A DNA stretch of 8,202 bases from Spirochaetales bacterium (GCA_031280945.1 JAITGB010000001.1:1-8202); one strand, 5' to 3'. Numbered from the stretch's first letter, positions 1-7,117 are shown. Translations and numbers: made by a program. The notes: a model not told the origin generated them from the sequence alone.

Positions 1-1455
1 GGGGGGCTTCTTGAGCTTTCTTCGGAGGGGGGCTGTGCGGCGTCCGGCGCGAGGTCTGTGGTCTGTGAGGCTGGGGGGGAGGTGGGTTTTGAGGCTTCCG
101 CTTTACACTTTGAGGGGCCGCGGGGAGTAGCGGCCTCCGGCAGGCAGATGGCCCGGGGCGGAGACAAGGTGTTGGGGTTTGATATTCACAAGACGGAGAT
201 TCCTTCGGCTTCGGGGACGACCATGGTTCCCCTGCCCCATCCCTACGTGGGGAAGCTCTCCGGCAAACTGTCTGCCGATGTAAAAATCGGGGGGCAAAGC
301 GCCGCTGTTCTTGGCAGCCAGAGTGTCCATAACGATGGAAGCCACATGAGGCTGCCGGGGACTGTGCGTTTTACGAGCGAGCCTTCAAAAAAGGGCTTCG
401 TAACGGGCGGGACGGCGGCTTCGGTAAAAATCAACGGCAAGGAGGCGGCCCTCATCGGCAGTACGGTAACGAGCTGCAACGATATGGGAATGCGGGAGAA
501 TAGTCTTGTCATGGCTCCGGGAGGCGCATTGCCCATGCCCTGTATTATTCATCCGAAAAATACGGAGGAGTATCTCAAGGAGAGGGAGGAGGACGGGGGG
601 AAGGCGCCGGAATTTACGGCGGCGCGCTGGGCCTCTTCTTCTGTCCGCGCGGGAGAGGAGGCGGGGCTTTTCGCGCAAACACGGGGCATGGGAGAGGGGA
701 GTTTTTTGAGTTTTCAGGTGTGGCGGGAGGGGGATGTTCCCGCTTCCGGCATTGCCCTTGCGCGGTTTTCCTCTGCGGTTTCCTCAGGCAGCGGGGAAGC
801 AAAGTGGATTTTCCGGCAGGGCGGGGGCGTTCCTCCGCGGGAAGACCCCCGGTTCTTTTTTACGGTTCATTCGGCCTGGTGTCCTGTAAAGAGGAGTCCG
901 CTTCTTACCGTGCGTCTTGCGCGGCCCTGTCTGGAAAATCCTGAATGGCGGGATGCCCGGGGGGAGGCTGTTTCGTCGGGCTGTGCGGGGGAGGCTCTTT
1001 CTTTAACTGTGTCCGTGTCTTCTGATTCTTCCGGTAAGGAAGAAAACGTCTCTGTTGTTTTTTTCGTGTACCCCTCGGGCGCGAATCCCCTGCGGGACGA
1101 GCCTCTGGCACGGGTAGATGCGGCCGCGAGGGGAGGTTCCGCGTCAGCAGAGTGGACGTACGTGTACAGGGGGTTTGCGGACGGGGTTCTTGAGAGAAAG
1201 CCGAAATTCTTTTTTACGGCGGAGATGGAGCGCTGCCGGAAAATAACGGGGCCTTCCGCGGAATTTTCCCAAAAAATGCGGGCCCGTCTCGTGGACAGCC
1301 GGGGAGAACCTCTTGCGGATTTTCCCTTTGAGCTATACCGGAGCGGCAAAAAGGAAATGGAGGGAACAACGGCTGAGGACGGGCTTGTCGCGGGGGGTGA
1401 GTTTATTCCTGGGGAGTATGAGCTTCTTCTAAAACCCAAAGAGGTTCACGCTTGA
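1..1455 (+). CDS. PAAR-like spike-tip protein with Ig-like C-terminal domains (5' partial)
   Basis: Probable tip protein of a contractile injection or type VI-like system, sharpening the spike and carrying cargo. The frame is open from base 1. The first possible start is GTG at 58 and the first ATG is at 148; neither has a convincing ribosome binding site, so I read it as a 5'-truncated CDS. Numbering from GTG 58: the N-terminal ~30 residues and the codons before them resemble the repetitive beta-helix tail of VgrG-type spikes. Residues ~31-162 are PAAR-like, with MARGGDKV, VPLPHP, VKIGGQSAAVLGS and VKINGKEAALIGS, ending in APGGALPMP. Residues ~185-290 and ~292-405 look like two related Ig-like repeats, each containing a FFFT strand. 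Residues ~407-460 (VDSRGEPLADFPFELY, then PGEYELLL) resemble the carboxypeptidase-regulatory-like domain seen in VgrG and PAAR proteins. A broken cargo-like frame follows after 47 bp. Family placement rests on motifs only; the PAAR-like part is firmest. Confidence 0.72.
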   Translation, partial: GGLLELSSEGGCAASGARSVVCEAGGEVGFEASALHFEGPRGVAASGRQMARGGDKVLGFDIHKTEIPSASGTTMVPLPHPYVGKLSGKLSADVKIGGQSAAVLGSQSVHNDGSHMRLPGTVRFTSEPSKKGFVTGGTAASVKINGKEAALIGSTVTSCNDMGMRENSLVMAPGGALPMPCIIHPKNTEEYLKEREEDGGKAPEFTAARWASSSVRAGEEAGLFAQTRGMGEGSFLSFQVWREGDVPASGIALARFSSAVSSGSGEAKWIFRQGGGVPPREDPRFFFTVHSAWCPVKRSPLLTVRLARPCLENPEWRDARGEAVSSGCAGEALSLTVSVSSDSSGKEENVSVVFFVYPSGANPLRDEPLARVDAAARGGSASAEWTYVYRGFADGVLERKPKFFFTAEMERCRKITGPSAEFSQKMRARLVDSRGEPLADFPFELYRSGKKEMEGTTAEDGLVAGGEFIPGEYELLLKPKEVHA

Positions 1456-1502
1456 GGATGGGCTCCGGAAGGGGCTGTGCGGCTACACGAAGAGGAGGAA
1501 AA

Positions 1503-1685
1503 ATGTCCGAAACCAATGACACGAAAAAAACCGATTCGCCTTAGGGCGGGGCCGGCTCCCCGTCCCCGGAGGTTCAGGTACTTACACTAGGCGCGGGGCA
1601 GCTTGCGGGCGGAAAGAGGCTCCGGCTTCCCGCGGGCGAAACCCTTGTTATTCTGGAGACGGTTTTGTACGAGCCTTCGCGCTAG
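1503..1685 (+). pseudogene. Truncated cargo-like gene with in-frame amber codon
   Basis: The sequence AGGAGG at 1493-1498 lies 4 nt before ATG 1503, so translation initiation looks intact. The frame reads 13 codons (MSETNDTKKTDSP) to TAG at 1542-1544. It then continues protein-like for 46 more codons, including PSPEVQVLTLGAG, RLRLPAGETLVI and LETVLYEPSR, to TAG 1683-1685. One C-to-T change (CAG to TAG) would explain the first stop. The second stop lies exactly where a hairpin begins, so the true 3' part of the gene appears to be missing. Its place 47 bp after the PAAR-like gene, on the same strand, suggests a cargo, effector or adaptor for the spike; the family is not recognised. The last ~38 bp overlap the 3' end of the opposite-strand flavodoxin-like gene. 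Confidence 0.5.
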
Positions 1686-2226
1686 ACAGCGCTTCGGAAG
1701 CGCTGTGCATTTCACGAGCTTTATCGATAGCCTTATCAATAACACCGATGATTGTTTCCGCGCTGCGCTGGGGATTATCCGAAGCGGAAGTGATTGCATC
1801 CACCGTGCCATATCCCATTTGGGTGCCGCCGGATGTGTTAAAGAGTAAAATCCGTTTGTCTTCTCCCGTACGCTTCAAAAAGGCTTCCACATCAGGATTC
1901 AGTTTATACATCCGAATCGCCGAGAAAAGGACGAAATAATCCCATGCATCAAGGCGTACATCAGGAAGACTACTCACGTCCAGTACGGAAATGTAAACGT
2001 CTTTGCCGGTATAGTATTTCGAGATAATATCAAGAGCTTTTGTTTTATGGCTTCTGCCTTGCGCGGCAACCAGAACATTCACTGCTGCTCCCGGCGCATT
2101 GATTCCATACGGGGTAAGTTGCGGCTGCCACGAATAGGCTACAAACCATATACCAGCGCCCCCAAGCACAAGAAGAACGGCTGTGATGGCTGCGGCAATT
2201 AGTCTCTTTGTATTCCTCGTCTTCAT
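1648..2226 (-). CDS. Membrane-anchored flavodoxin-like protein
   Basis: Encodes 192 residues. Residues 1-7 are basic (MKTRNTK). Residues ~8-30 form one hydrophobic segment (signal anchor or uncleaved signal), putting the rest outside the cytoplasmic membrane. Residues ~48-165 look like a flavodoxin fold: strand VNVLVAAQ, strand VYISVLDV, WDYFVLFSAI (~95-104), a helix with PDVEAFLKR, and strand RILLFNTSGG (~125-134). The usual Ser/Thr-rich FMN phosphate loop is replaced by AAQGRSHKT, so FMN binding is uncertain. I chose ATG 2226 because it directly precedes the basic/hydrophobic leader; ATG 2238, four codons upstream behind AAGGGG, is equally possible. The gene lies 99 bp downstream of the deacylase on the same strand and may be co-transcribed. 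The last ~20 residues (HSASEALSS onward) come from the hairpin and from sequence antisense to the broken cargo gene, so the native C-terminus may have been replaced. Confidence 0.7.
   Translation of the reverse strand: MKTRNTKRLIAAAITAVLLVLGGAGIWFVAYSWQPQLTPYGINAPGAAVNVLVAAQGRSHKTKALDIISKYYTGKDVYISVLDVSSLPDVRLDAWDYFVLFSAIRMYKLNPDVEAFLKRTGEDKRILLFNTSGGTQMGYGTVDAITSASDNPQRSAETIIGVIDKAIDKAREMHSASEALSSAKARTKPSPE
1686..1706. repeat. Perfect 9-bp hairpin with 3-nt loop at a gene junction
   Basis: ACAGCGCTT (1686-1694) and AAGCGCTGT (1698-1706) are exact inverted repeats around the loop CGG. The hairpin abuts the last base of the truncated plus-strand frame and lies inside the 3' coding end of the minus-strand flavodoxin-like gene. 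It has no T-run on either side, so it is not a typical intrinsic terminator. Its form, a perfect stem with a 3-nt loop, matches the hairpins of the intergenic element around fliG. Confidence 0.7.
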
Positions 2227-2325
2227 AAAAAAGCACATCCCCTTGACCTTGAGCCGCGTTAAGAACTTCGCGCTACACACCAATCTTCTTATATTCGAGA
2301 ATCCAGTCAGCCTTCGCCGGAAAAC

Positions 2326-3921
2326 CTACCGCCGCCGCAAAACTTTTCCCGAAGATGTCTTCAAAAACCTGTCGTGGTCGTTTGCGATGACGCCGCCTAC
2401 AAGAACGTAGCTGAAACCCTCCGCAAGCTCTTTCGGCTTCAGGTACGTTGCATTGTTTTTGATGCGCTCAAGATTAAAAACCGCAATGTCGGCGTCAAAC
2501 CCCTCCTTAATGAGACCCTTGTTTTCGATAGAAAGGATTTCCGCAGGCTTCCGCGTTATTTTATGAATCGCTTCGGGCAGGCTCAAAACCTTTGTATCCC
2601 GCACATAGTCCGCAAGCAGTTTGGCAAATGTTCCGTACTGCCGGGGGTGCGGCATACCTCCCGCGGGATAAATCGAATCGGATATTACCGCCGAGTGGGG
2701 ATAGTGCAGTATGGTCTTGATATCCTCCTCGCAGGCGATAAAGTTTATCATGGAAACATCGCAGTTTTCGCTTGCAAGTAAAAGAAAGGCCGCCTCAAAA
2801 GGGTCCTGGCCCCGCTCCGCCGCGATTTCCGTTATGCGCTTTCCCACACAGGAAAGGTTCTCCTCGCGCCGGGCCGAGCTTACCATAATGTTCTCCCAGC
2901 CCACGAGGTCAATTTGATTCTCAAAGTCCGTGTCCGAAGAAGAGAGGATTTCCTTGCAGCGTTTTCTCTCCAGGGGGTCTTTGAGCCTCTGGGTTGTTTT
3001 ATCAAGCCCCCCTTCGAGGAATTCCGGGGGCAGCACCTGAACAAGCTGCGTGGAACCCGCTGTCCAGGGATACACATCGCAGGTAAGTCTCTGGCCCCCC
3101 TCGCGGGCCCTGTCCAAAACCCCTATGGCTTTTTCCAGAAGATGGCCCCAGTTCTTCCTCCCCAGGCATTTGAAATGGCTTATGTGCAGGGGAACGCCAA
3201 GAGAGATGGCAACGCGAATCACTTCTTCCAGGGACTCAACGAGCAGGTTGCCCTCGCCCCTGATATGGGTTACAAGAGGCCGCGAGGAACCCCGAAGCGG
3301 GGCAAGGGCCCGGGCAAAACCCTCAAGACCGTAAAAATTCTCCGGCATATAGGCAAGGCCCATTGACACGCCGAAGGCCCCCGCCGCAAGAGCATCCTCC
3401 AGATACCCGTGGAGGGCGGAAAGCTCCTCCCCCGAAAGCTCCCCCTTTTCAAAACCCTTCACTGCCGTGCGCAGAGTTCCGTTACCAATATACATTCCAA
3501 AATTGATGGGGAGCTTTTCACCCTCAAGAAGCGCAAGGTACTCGGAAAAAGTCTCAAATTTTTTGCCGGAAGGCAGCTCCCCTACTATGGGGTTCAGGTA
3601 CGAAAGAATCTCGCGCCGCCACTTTTCCGGAAGAGGAACAACGCTCAGGCCGCAGTTACCGTTAATCGTCGAGGTAATTCCCTGCCGCAGCTGCAGCTCG
3701 CCAAAGTTTTCGCTAAATACAACCGCATCGCTGTGCCTGTGCATATCGATAAAACCCGGCGTTACGTATTCACCCGCTGCGTCAATTATTTTTTCCGCAG
3801 GCATATCGATGCGGGGCGCTATGCGGACAATTTTTCCCGCGTGCAGCGCAAGAGCCGCCGTATAGGGCTCGTTTCCACTTCCGTCAACAATGTTCCCGTT
3901 TGCGATAATGAGGTCTACCAT
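2326..3921 (-). CDS. N-acyl-D-amino-acid deacylase (D-aminoacylase family)
   Basis: Amidohydrolase-superfamily enzyme of 531 residues, within the family's usual range, expected in the cytoplasm. It hydrolyses N-acyl-D-amino acids to the D-amino acid and a carboxylate. An N-terminal beta-sandwich segment (IIANGNIVDGSG) leads into the TIM barrel with GFIDMHRHSD (metal ligands H61, H63), NGNCG (C90, the family's cysteine ligand), THIRGEG (H219), SHFK (H249, K251), CDVYPWTAGST (281-291) and ISDS (D415, catalytic aspartate position). The C-terminus returns to the sandwich (EGFDADIAVFN) and ends in the typical GKVLRR. ATG 3921 was chosen because MVDLIIANG is the family N-terminus and GGAG lies 12 nt upstream; the frame stays open to 4005, but that extension is basic and unlike the family. 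It is divergent from the SSS symporter, its likely substrate supplier. Acyl and side-chain preference cannot be read here; a broader amidohydrolase role is possible. Confidence 0.9.
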   Translation of the reverse strand: MVDLIIANGNIVDGSGNEPYTAALALHAGKIVRIAPRIDMPAEKIIDAAGEYVTPGFIDMHRHSDAVVFSENFGELQLRQGITSTINGNCGLSVVPLPEKWRREILSYLNPIVGELPSGKKFETFSEYLALLEGEKLPINFGMYIGNGTLRTAVKGFEKGELSGEELSALHGYLEDALAAGAFGVSMGLAYMPENFYGLEGFARALAPLRGSSRPLVTHIRGEGNLLVESLEEVIRVAISLGVPLHISHFKCLGRKNWGHLLEKAIGVLDRAREGGQRLTCDVYPWTAGSTQLVQVLPPEFLEGGLDKTTQRLKDPLERKRCKEILSSSDTDFENQIDLVGWENIMVSSARREENLSCVGKRITEIAAERGQDPFEAAFLLLASENCDVSMINFIACEEDIKTILHYPHSAVISDSIYPAGGMPHPRQYGTFAKLLADYVRDTKVLSLPEAIHKITRKPAEILSIENKGLIKEGFDADIAVFNLERIKNNATYLKPKELAEGFSYVLVGGVIANDHDRFLKTSSGKVLRRR

Positions 3922-4083
3922 ATCGTATAGCCGCTCCAGTTTATAAGGCCGCCGCCCGCGTTCCCCTTTAAGGTACACAGAAGAAAAAAGAAAAACAACA
4001 CACACCCGAAGTTAGCCCTCGCCGTTTTATAATCGTATCTTTATGTAAGAAGACACTCTATGTGAGGAGGGGAGGCAGCAGGA
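3922..4083. promoter_or_regulatory. Divergent control region between deacylase and symporter
   Basis: This 162-bp gap must hold the promoters of both divergent genes. TATAAT at 4028-4033 is a perfect -10 hexamer for the plus-strand symporter, but no good -35 stands 16-18 bp upstream, so an activator may be needed. For the minus strand only weak TATA-like runs are visible (around 3941-3946, and the reverse of the same 4028 site). An A-rich stretch lies at 3979-3999. A strong ribosome binding site, AGGAGGGGAGG (4065-4075), serves the symporter 8 nt before ATG 4084. No clear operator repeat was found. Confidence 0.4.
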
Positions 4084-5580
4084 ATGGCCACAGTCAATTC
4101 AACTGTTTTTTTGGCAGGCTTTGCCGTTTATATCGGCATTATGATTTTTGTCGGATGCTTTTCCTCGCGCGGAAAAACATCAGGCACAAACTATTTAACA
4201 GGCGGCGGCAGAATGCCGCTTTTTCTCATCTTCGCCACAATGGGAGCCACCCTCATAGGAACAGGCTCGTCCATAGGAGCAACATCGGGCGGCTTTACGC
4301 ACGGCTGGTTCGGCTCCGCCTACGGACTGGGCGCGGCATTAGGAGTTTTTTCGCTGATGCTCATGGCAAAATACTCAAAGCTCAGGGAAAAGAATTTCTT
4401 TACCATGGCCGAAGAAGCGCAGTTCCACTACAACGGCGACACACGAGTACGCACAGTCATGGCCTTTATGATGTATATCATCGAAGTCGTGTGGCTGGGT
4501 AACCACATAAACGGAGGAGCAACCTACCTCGGCTACGTTACCGGCCTTGACCCCGTAACCTCCCGCATTATTACCGTGTGCGGCTTCGGCATATACGTCA
4601 TTGTCGGAGGCTACCTCGCCGTAGTCTGGACAGACCTCATACAGCTCATCGTCCTTGTAGCAGGATTTATCGTTATAACAATCGTAGCCATACCCCTTGC
4701 GGGAGGCTGGAGCGGAATTACCCAAACCATAACAGAGGCGGGCAAAGAAGGAAATTTGAGCTTCTACGGAGTAAACTCCATGGGAATCATGGCCCTCATC
4801 TCGCTCGTATTCTCCATATTTATACCCGCCCTCGGCACCCCCACCTACCGCATGAGGGTTTACACAGCAAAAGACGACACAACAGCCCAGAGAGCGCTCC
4901 TTCGCTCCAGCTTACTCCTCCTTGTCTTTTCCTTCCTCCCCGCCATTATCGGCATGGCAGCCTTTACAATCGCCACGCACAACGAAGCCGCAGCCATACT
5001 CGCGCGCCCCGACTTCGCCTTTACCTATATCGCAACAGTTGTTCTGGGCCCCGTCCTGGGCCTGTTTTTTATGATAGCCGGCCTCTCCGCCACCATGTCC
5101 TCAGGCGACTCCGACGCCATAGCCGGAGTAACAATTTTAATCGAAGACATCTATCCCGTCTTCACCCGCCGCGCAATGCCCGAATCAGAGGTGAAACGCG
5201 CCTCGCGCATAGGAGTCCTCGTCACCCTCGTCCTCGCCTTCTTCGCCACGCTTTTCGCCCAGGACGTTATGGGCTACATCAGTAACGTCATAGGCTCAAT
5301 CATTCCCGGCGTATCTGTCGCCATGCTCCTGGGCGCAGTCTGGAAGCGCGCAACATGGCAAGGCGCCCTCGCCTCCGTATTTTCCGGCACCCTCTTCGGC
5401 GTCCTCTACCTCGGCTCCACCCCCGTGCGCAGCGCCATACAGAACACCTTCGCAGGCCCCGCCATTCCCGCAACCCTCATAGCCCTCGCATTCGCCATAG
5501 GGGTATCGCTTGCCACAAAAAGAGGAACGCTCAGCGAAGAAGAACGCCTCGCCTGCGTCCACGCCGCCCGCTGTCATTAG
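4084..5580 (+). CDS. Sodium:solute symporter (SSS family)
   Basis: Inner-membrane secondary transporter of 498 residues, a normal SSS length, using a sodium gradient to import an organic solute. It has about 13 hydrophobic segments. SSS hallmarks visible are NYLTGGGRMP (36-45) after the first helix, the glycine-rich second helix (GATLIGTGSSIGATSGG, 54-70), the core motif YVIVGGYLAVVWTDLIQ (171-187), and GLSATMSSGDSD (333-344) in the helix that supplies conserved sodium-binding Ser/Thr residues in PutP-like carriers. ATG 4084 follows a strong ribosome binding site. It is divergent from the N-acyl-D-amino-acid deacylase, so an acylated amino acid, peptide fragment or related carboxylate is a reasonable substrate guess; the sequence itself does not tell substrate. 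Its coding strand is conspicuously C-rich, opposite to the first gene in the window. Confidence 0.92.
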   Translation: MATVNSTVFLAGFAVYIGIMIFVGCFSSRGKTSGTNYLTGGGRMPLFLIFATMGATLIGTGSSIGATSGGFTHGWFGSAYGLGAALGVFSLMLMAKYSKLREKNFFTMAEEAQFHYNGDTRVRTVMAFMMYIIEVVWLGNHINGGATYLGYVTGLDPVTSRIITVCGFGIYVIVGGYLAVVWTDLIQLIVLVAGFIVITIVAIPLAGGWSGITQTITEAGKEGNLSFYGVNSMGIMALISLVFSIFIPALGTPTYRMRVYTAKDDTTAQRALLRSSLLLLVFSFLPAIIGMAAFTIATHNEAAAILARPDFAFTYIATVVLGPVLGLFFMIAGLSATMSSGDSDAIAGVTILIEDIYPVFTRRAMPESEVKRASRIGVLVTLVLAFFATLFAQDVMGYISNVIGSIIPGVSVAMLLGAVWKRATWQGALASVFSGTLFGVLYLGSTPVRSAIQNTFAGPAIPATLIALAFAIGVSLATKRGTLSEEERLACVHAARCH

Positions 5581-5614
5581 AAGCGCGGAAGCAGGAGTTT
5601 GGGATTCAGAATCT

Positions 5615-5718
5615 GGGCGCATTTTTTGCCGCTGTGCGGCAAAAAACCGGGCTATCCGCTCCAATTCCTCAAAAAGCCTTCGGCTTTTCTGCGGGATTTC
5701 CGCTTCTATCCCTTGCGC
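5615..5718 (+). repeat. Intergenic hairpin element, copy 1
   Basis: Lies in the 212-bp gap between the symporter and fliG. The order is GGGCGCATT (5615-5623), a hairpin with 11-bp stem (5622-5632/5636-5646, loop TGT), conserved block A (5646-5673), a hairpin with 7-bp stem (5672-5678/5682-5688, loop TTC), and conserved block B (5689-5718). Blocks A and B recur inverted at 7168-7195 and 7123-7152; block B matches at 29 of 30 positions. The hairpins differ between copies but remain paired. The function is unknown; it may also end or stabilise the symporter transcript. Confidence 0.8.
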
Positions 5719-5745
5719 AGCCCAGGGCGCGCCGCCCGCCTGTCC

Positions 5746-5774
5746 TTGCTCCGTCCCCGCAAAACCTGTATAGT
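5746..5774 (+). promoter_or_regulatory. Putative sigma-70-type promoter for fliG
   Basis: TTGCTC (5746-5751) and TATAGT (5769-5774) are separated by 17 bp, the optimal spacing. The -10 matches consensus at 5 of 6 positions and the -35 in its TTG core. Transcription would begin near 5781, giving a very short leader containing the G-rich run before ATG 5793. It lies just downstream of hairpin element copy 1. It would give fliG its own promoter, separate from the symporter. Confidence 0.42.
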
Positions 5775-5792
5775 TTCACAGGCGGGGGGGAC

Positions 5793-6998
5793 ATGGACAA
5801 ACGGAAAAAAAGCGTAAACGCATACAAAAAGACTCTCTCAAACACAAACGGCGATTCCCCTGCCCCCGGTTTTATCGAAGAGTTCATACGCTCATCTCTT
5901 GATGCCGAAAAAAGCCCTCCTCCAAAACCCGCGCAAGCGGAGGCGCAAAAAACCTCCCCTGAAGGGAAAGCTCCGCAAGGACTTCTGCGGCTTACGGGAA
6001 AAGACGGAGAAACTTCCCTCCGCAAGGCCGCCAAATTCCTCGTCCTCATAGGAAAAGACGAAGCCGCGAAAGTCATGCGCCACCTCGCGCCGGAGGAAAT
6101 CGAAGCCGTGGCAGCGGAAATCGCGGGCATACGCCATATAGAAAGCGCCGAAGCGGAAAAAATTCTTGAAGAATTCGGCTTTCTCCGCGAAACCTCTCGC
6201 TTTCCCACAGGAGGAGTTGAGGCGGCGCGCCGTATTCTCGTAGATGCTTTTGGCGAGGAGAAAGGCCGCGACATTCTCGCGCGGAGCGCCCCCCAAAAAG
6301 ACGAGAAGTTTTTCGGCTTTCTTGAAGAGTTTGAACCCCAGCAGCTTTTTGTTCTCCTGAAAAACGAAAGCCCCGCTGTTCTTGCCGTGATTCTTCCCTC
6401 CCTCACAGCCGAGGCGGCCTCAAAACTTATTCCGCTTTTTGAGGCGAAATTCCGCGCGGAACTTCTGCTGCGCATGGCGAAAAAAGAAAAGGTCTCGCGG
6501 GAAGTTCTTCTGCGTATGGAGGAAGCCTTAAAGGAAAAAGCCCGCTCCATTTCCGCGCCCGCCCGGGGCGAGGAGATTGACGGCAGGGGAATCCTTGCGG
6601 AAATTTTGAAATACGTTGACGTTTCGGACGAGGAAAAAATTCTCAAAAATCTGGAAGAAGATAATCCTCTTGTCGCCGAAGAAATAAAAGAAAAACTATT
6701 TACGATTGATGTCCTTGATTACATGGATGACGGGGAGCTTCAAAAAATTCTCAGCGGAATGGAAGACCGCGAAATCGCTCTCCTTTTGAAAGGCAAATCA
6801 GATTCCATACGGGCGAAAGTTCTTTCAAACGTTTCAGAACGCCGGAGGGGTTTTGTCGCGGAGGAGTACCGCTATCTGGGAGCTGTTCCGAAAAAAGATG
6901 TTGATGAGGCAACGCGGGATTTTCTTTCTACCCTAAAAAGGCTTGAAGCATCAGGTGAGATTACTTTCCGCCGTGAAGGGGATGTGTGGGTAACGTAG
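5793..6998 (+). CDS. fliG: Flagellar motor switch protein FliG, divergent FliG1-type paralogue
   Basis: FliG links the MS ring (FliF), FliM and the stator in the flagellar switch complex at the cytoplasmic membrane. This protein has 401 residues against about 335-350 for canonical FliG; the excess is an N-terminal, Pro/Lys-rich, probably disordered extension (~1-70). FliG-N spans ~77-165 (AAKFLVLIGKDEAAKVMRHL, then PTGGVEAARRIL). FliG-M spans ~172-250 (FGFLEEFEPQQLFVLL). FliG-C spans ~265-392, with NPLVAEEI, the charged torque helix YMDDGELQKIL (310-320), ALLLKG and LKRLEASGEI. The FliM-binding EHPQ motif is ESPA (192-195), and the MFxF hinge is LFTI (302-305). These changes fit the spirochaete FliG1 type rather than the motor-forming FliG2. 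ATG 5793 follows a G-rich tract and is where FliG-like composition begins; the frame is open far upstream through the repeat but is not protein-like there. Hairpin-rich repeats flank it. Confidence 0.88.
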   Translation: MDKRKKSVNAYKKTLSNTNGDSPAPGFIEEFIRSSLDAEKSPPPKPAQAEAQKTSPEGKAPQGLLRLTGKDGETSLRKAAKFLVLIGKDEAAKVMRHLAPEEIEAVAAEIAGIRHIESAEAEKILEEFGFLRETSRFPTGGVEAARRILVDAFGEEKGRDILARSAPQKDEKFFGFLEEFEPQQLFVLLKNESPAVLAVILPSLTAEAASKLIPLFEAKFRAELLLRMAKKEKVSREVLLRMEEALKEKARSISAPARGEEIDGRGILAEILKYVDVSDEEKILKNLEEDNPLVAEEIKEKLFTIDVLDYMDDGELQKILSGMEDREIALLLKGKSDSIRAKVLSNVSERRRGFVAEEYRYLGAVPKKDVDEATRDFLSTLKRLEASGEITFRREGDVWVT

Positions 6999-7015
6999 GC
7001 GGGCTGTGTCCGCCG

Positions 7016-7036
7016 CCGCCGCGCGGAGCGCGGCGG
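7016..7036 (+). terminator. Possible fliG terminator hairpin
   Basis: CCGCCGCGC (7016-7024) pairs perfectly with GCGCGGCGG (7028-7036) around the loop GGA, 17 bp after the fliG stop. It is followed by GGGATTTTAGG, only a four-T run after several bases, so it is a weak intrinsic terminator at best. The same hairpin recurs near 7847-7869, which shows that it belongs to the repeat element. Confidence 0.35.
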
Positions 7037-7082
7037 GGATTTTAGGCACTGGGCGGGCCGCAGGGCGGCCCGGGCCTTTGGT

Positions 7083-7117
7083 CCCTGCATGATTTTGCGG
7101 AGCAAAATCATGCAGGG
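7083..7117. repeat. Perfect 16-bp hairpin with 3-nt loop
   Basis: CCCTGCATGATTTTGC (7083-7098) and its exact reverse complement (7102-7117) flank the loop GGA. It lies inside element copy 2, between block B and the GC-rich tail, and has no counterpart in copy 1, where homology ends at block B. It looks like an added module. There is no T-run, so it is not a classical terminator. Confidence 0.85.

Noticed and set aside
867..1439. Open frame on the minus strand opposite the PAAR-like gene (190 codons)
   Set aside because: It is Ser/Arg/Pro-rich with no motif, no ribosome binding site noticed, and fully antisense to the better-supported plus-strand gene.
1542..1544. Amber stop as a programmed recoding (pyrrolysine or readthrough) site
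   Set aside because: There is no downstream recoding structure, the frame is cut off 46 codons later, and no support for such a system is visible; a nonsense mutation is simpler.
2281..2345. Alternative frame at the 3' end of the deacylase reading a protein-like tail (AKADWILEYKKIGV)
   Set aside because: The annotated frame already ends with the family-typical GKVLRR, so a frameshift is not needed; short open stretches are common in GC-rich DNA.
5622..5646. Intrinsic terminator for the symporter
   Set aside because: The T-run is in the 5' arm and the A-run in the 3' arm, followed by CCGGG; a plus-strand terminator needs Ts after the stem.
5355..5792. Long in-frame N-terminal extension of fliG
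   Set aside because: It is Arg/Pro-rich and overlaps the symporter in another frame and the repeat element; protein-like composition begins at ATG 5793.
5669..6646. Long open frame on the minus strand opposite fliG (325 codons)
   Set aside because: It is Ser/Arg-rich low-complexity translation antisense to a recognised gene, a typical GC-rich shadow.
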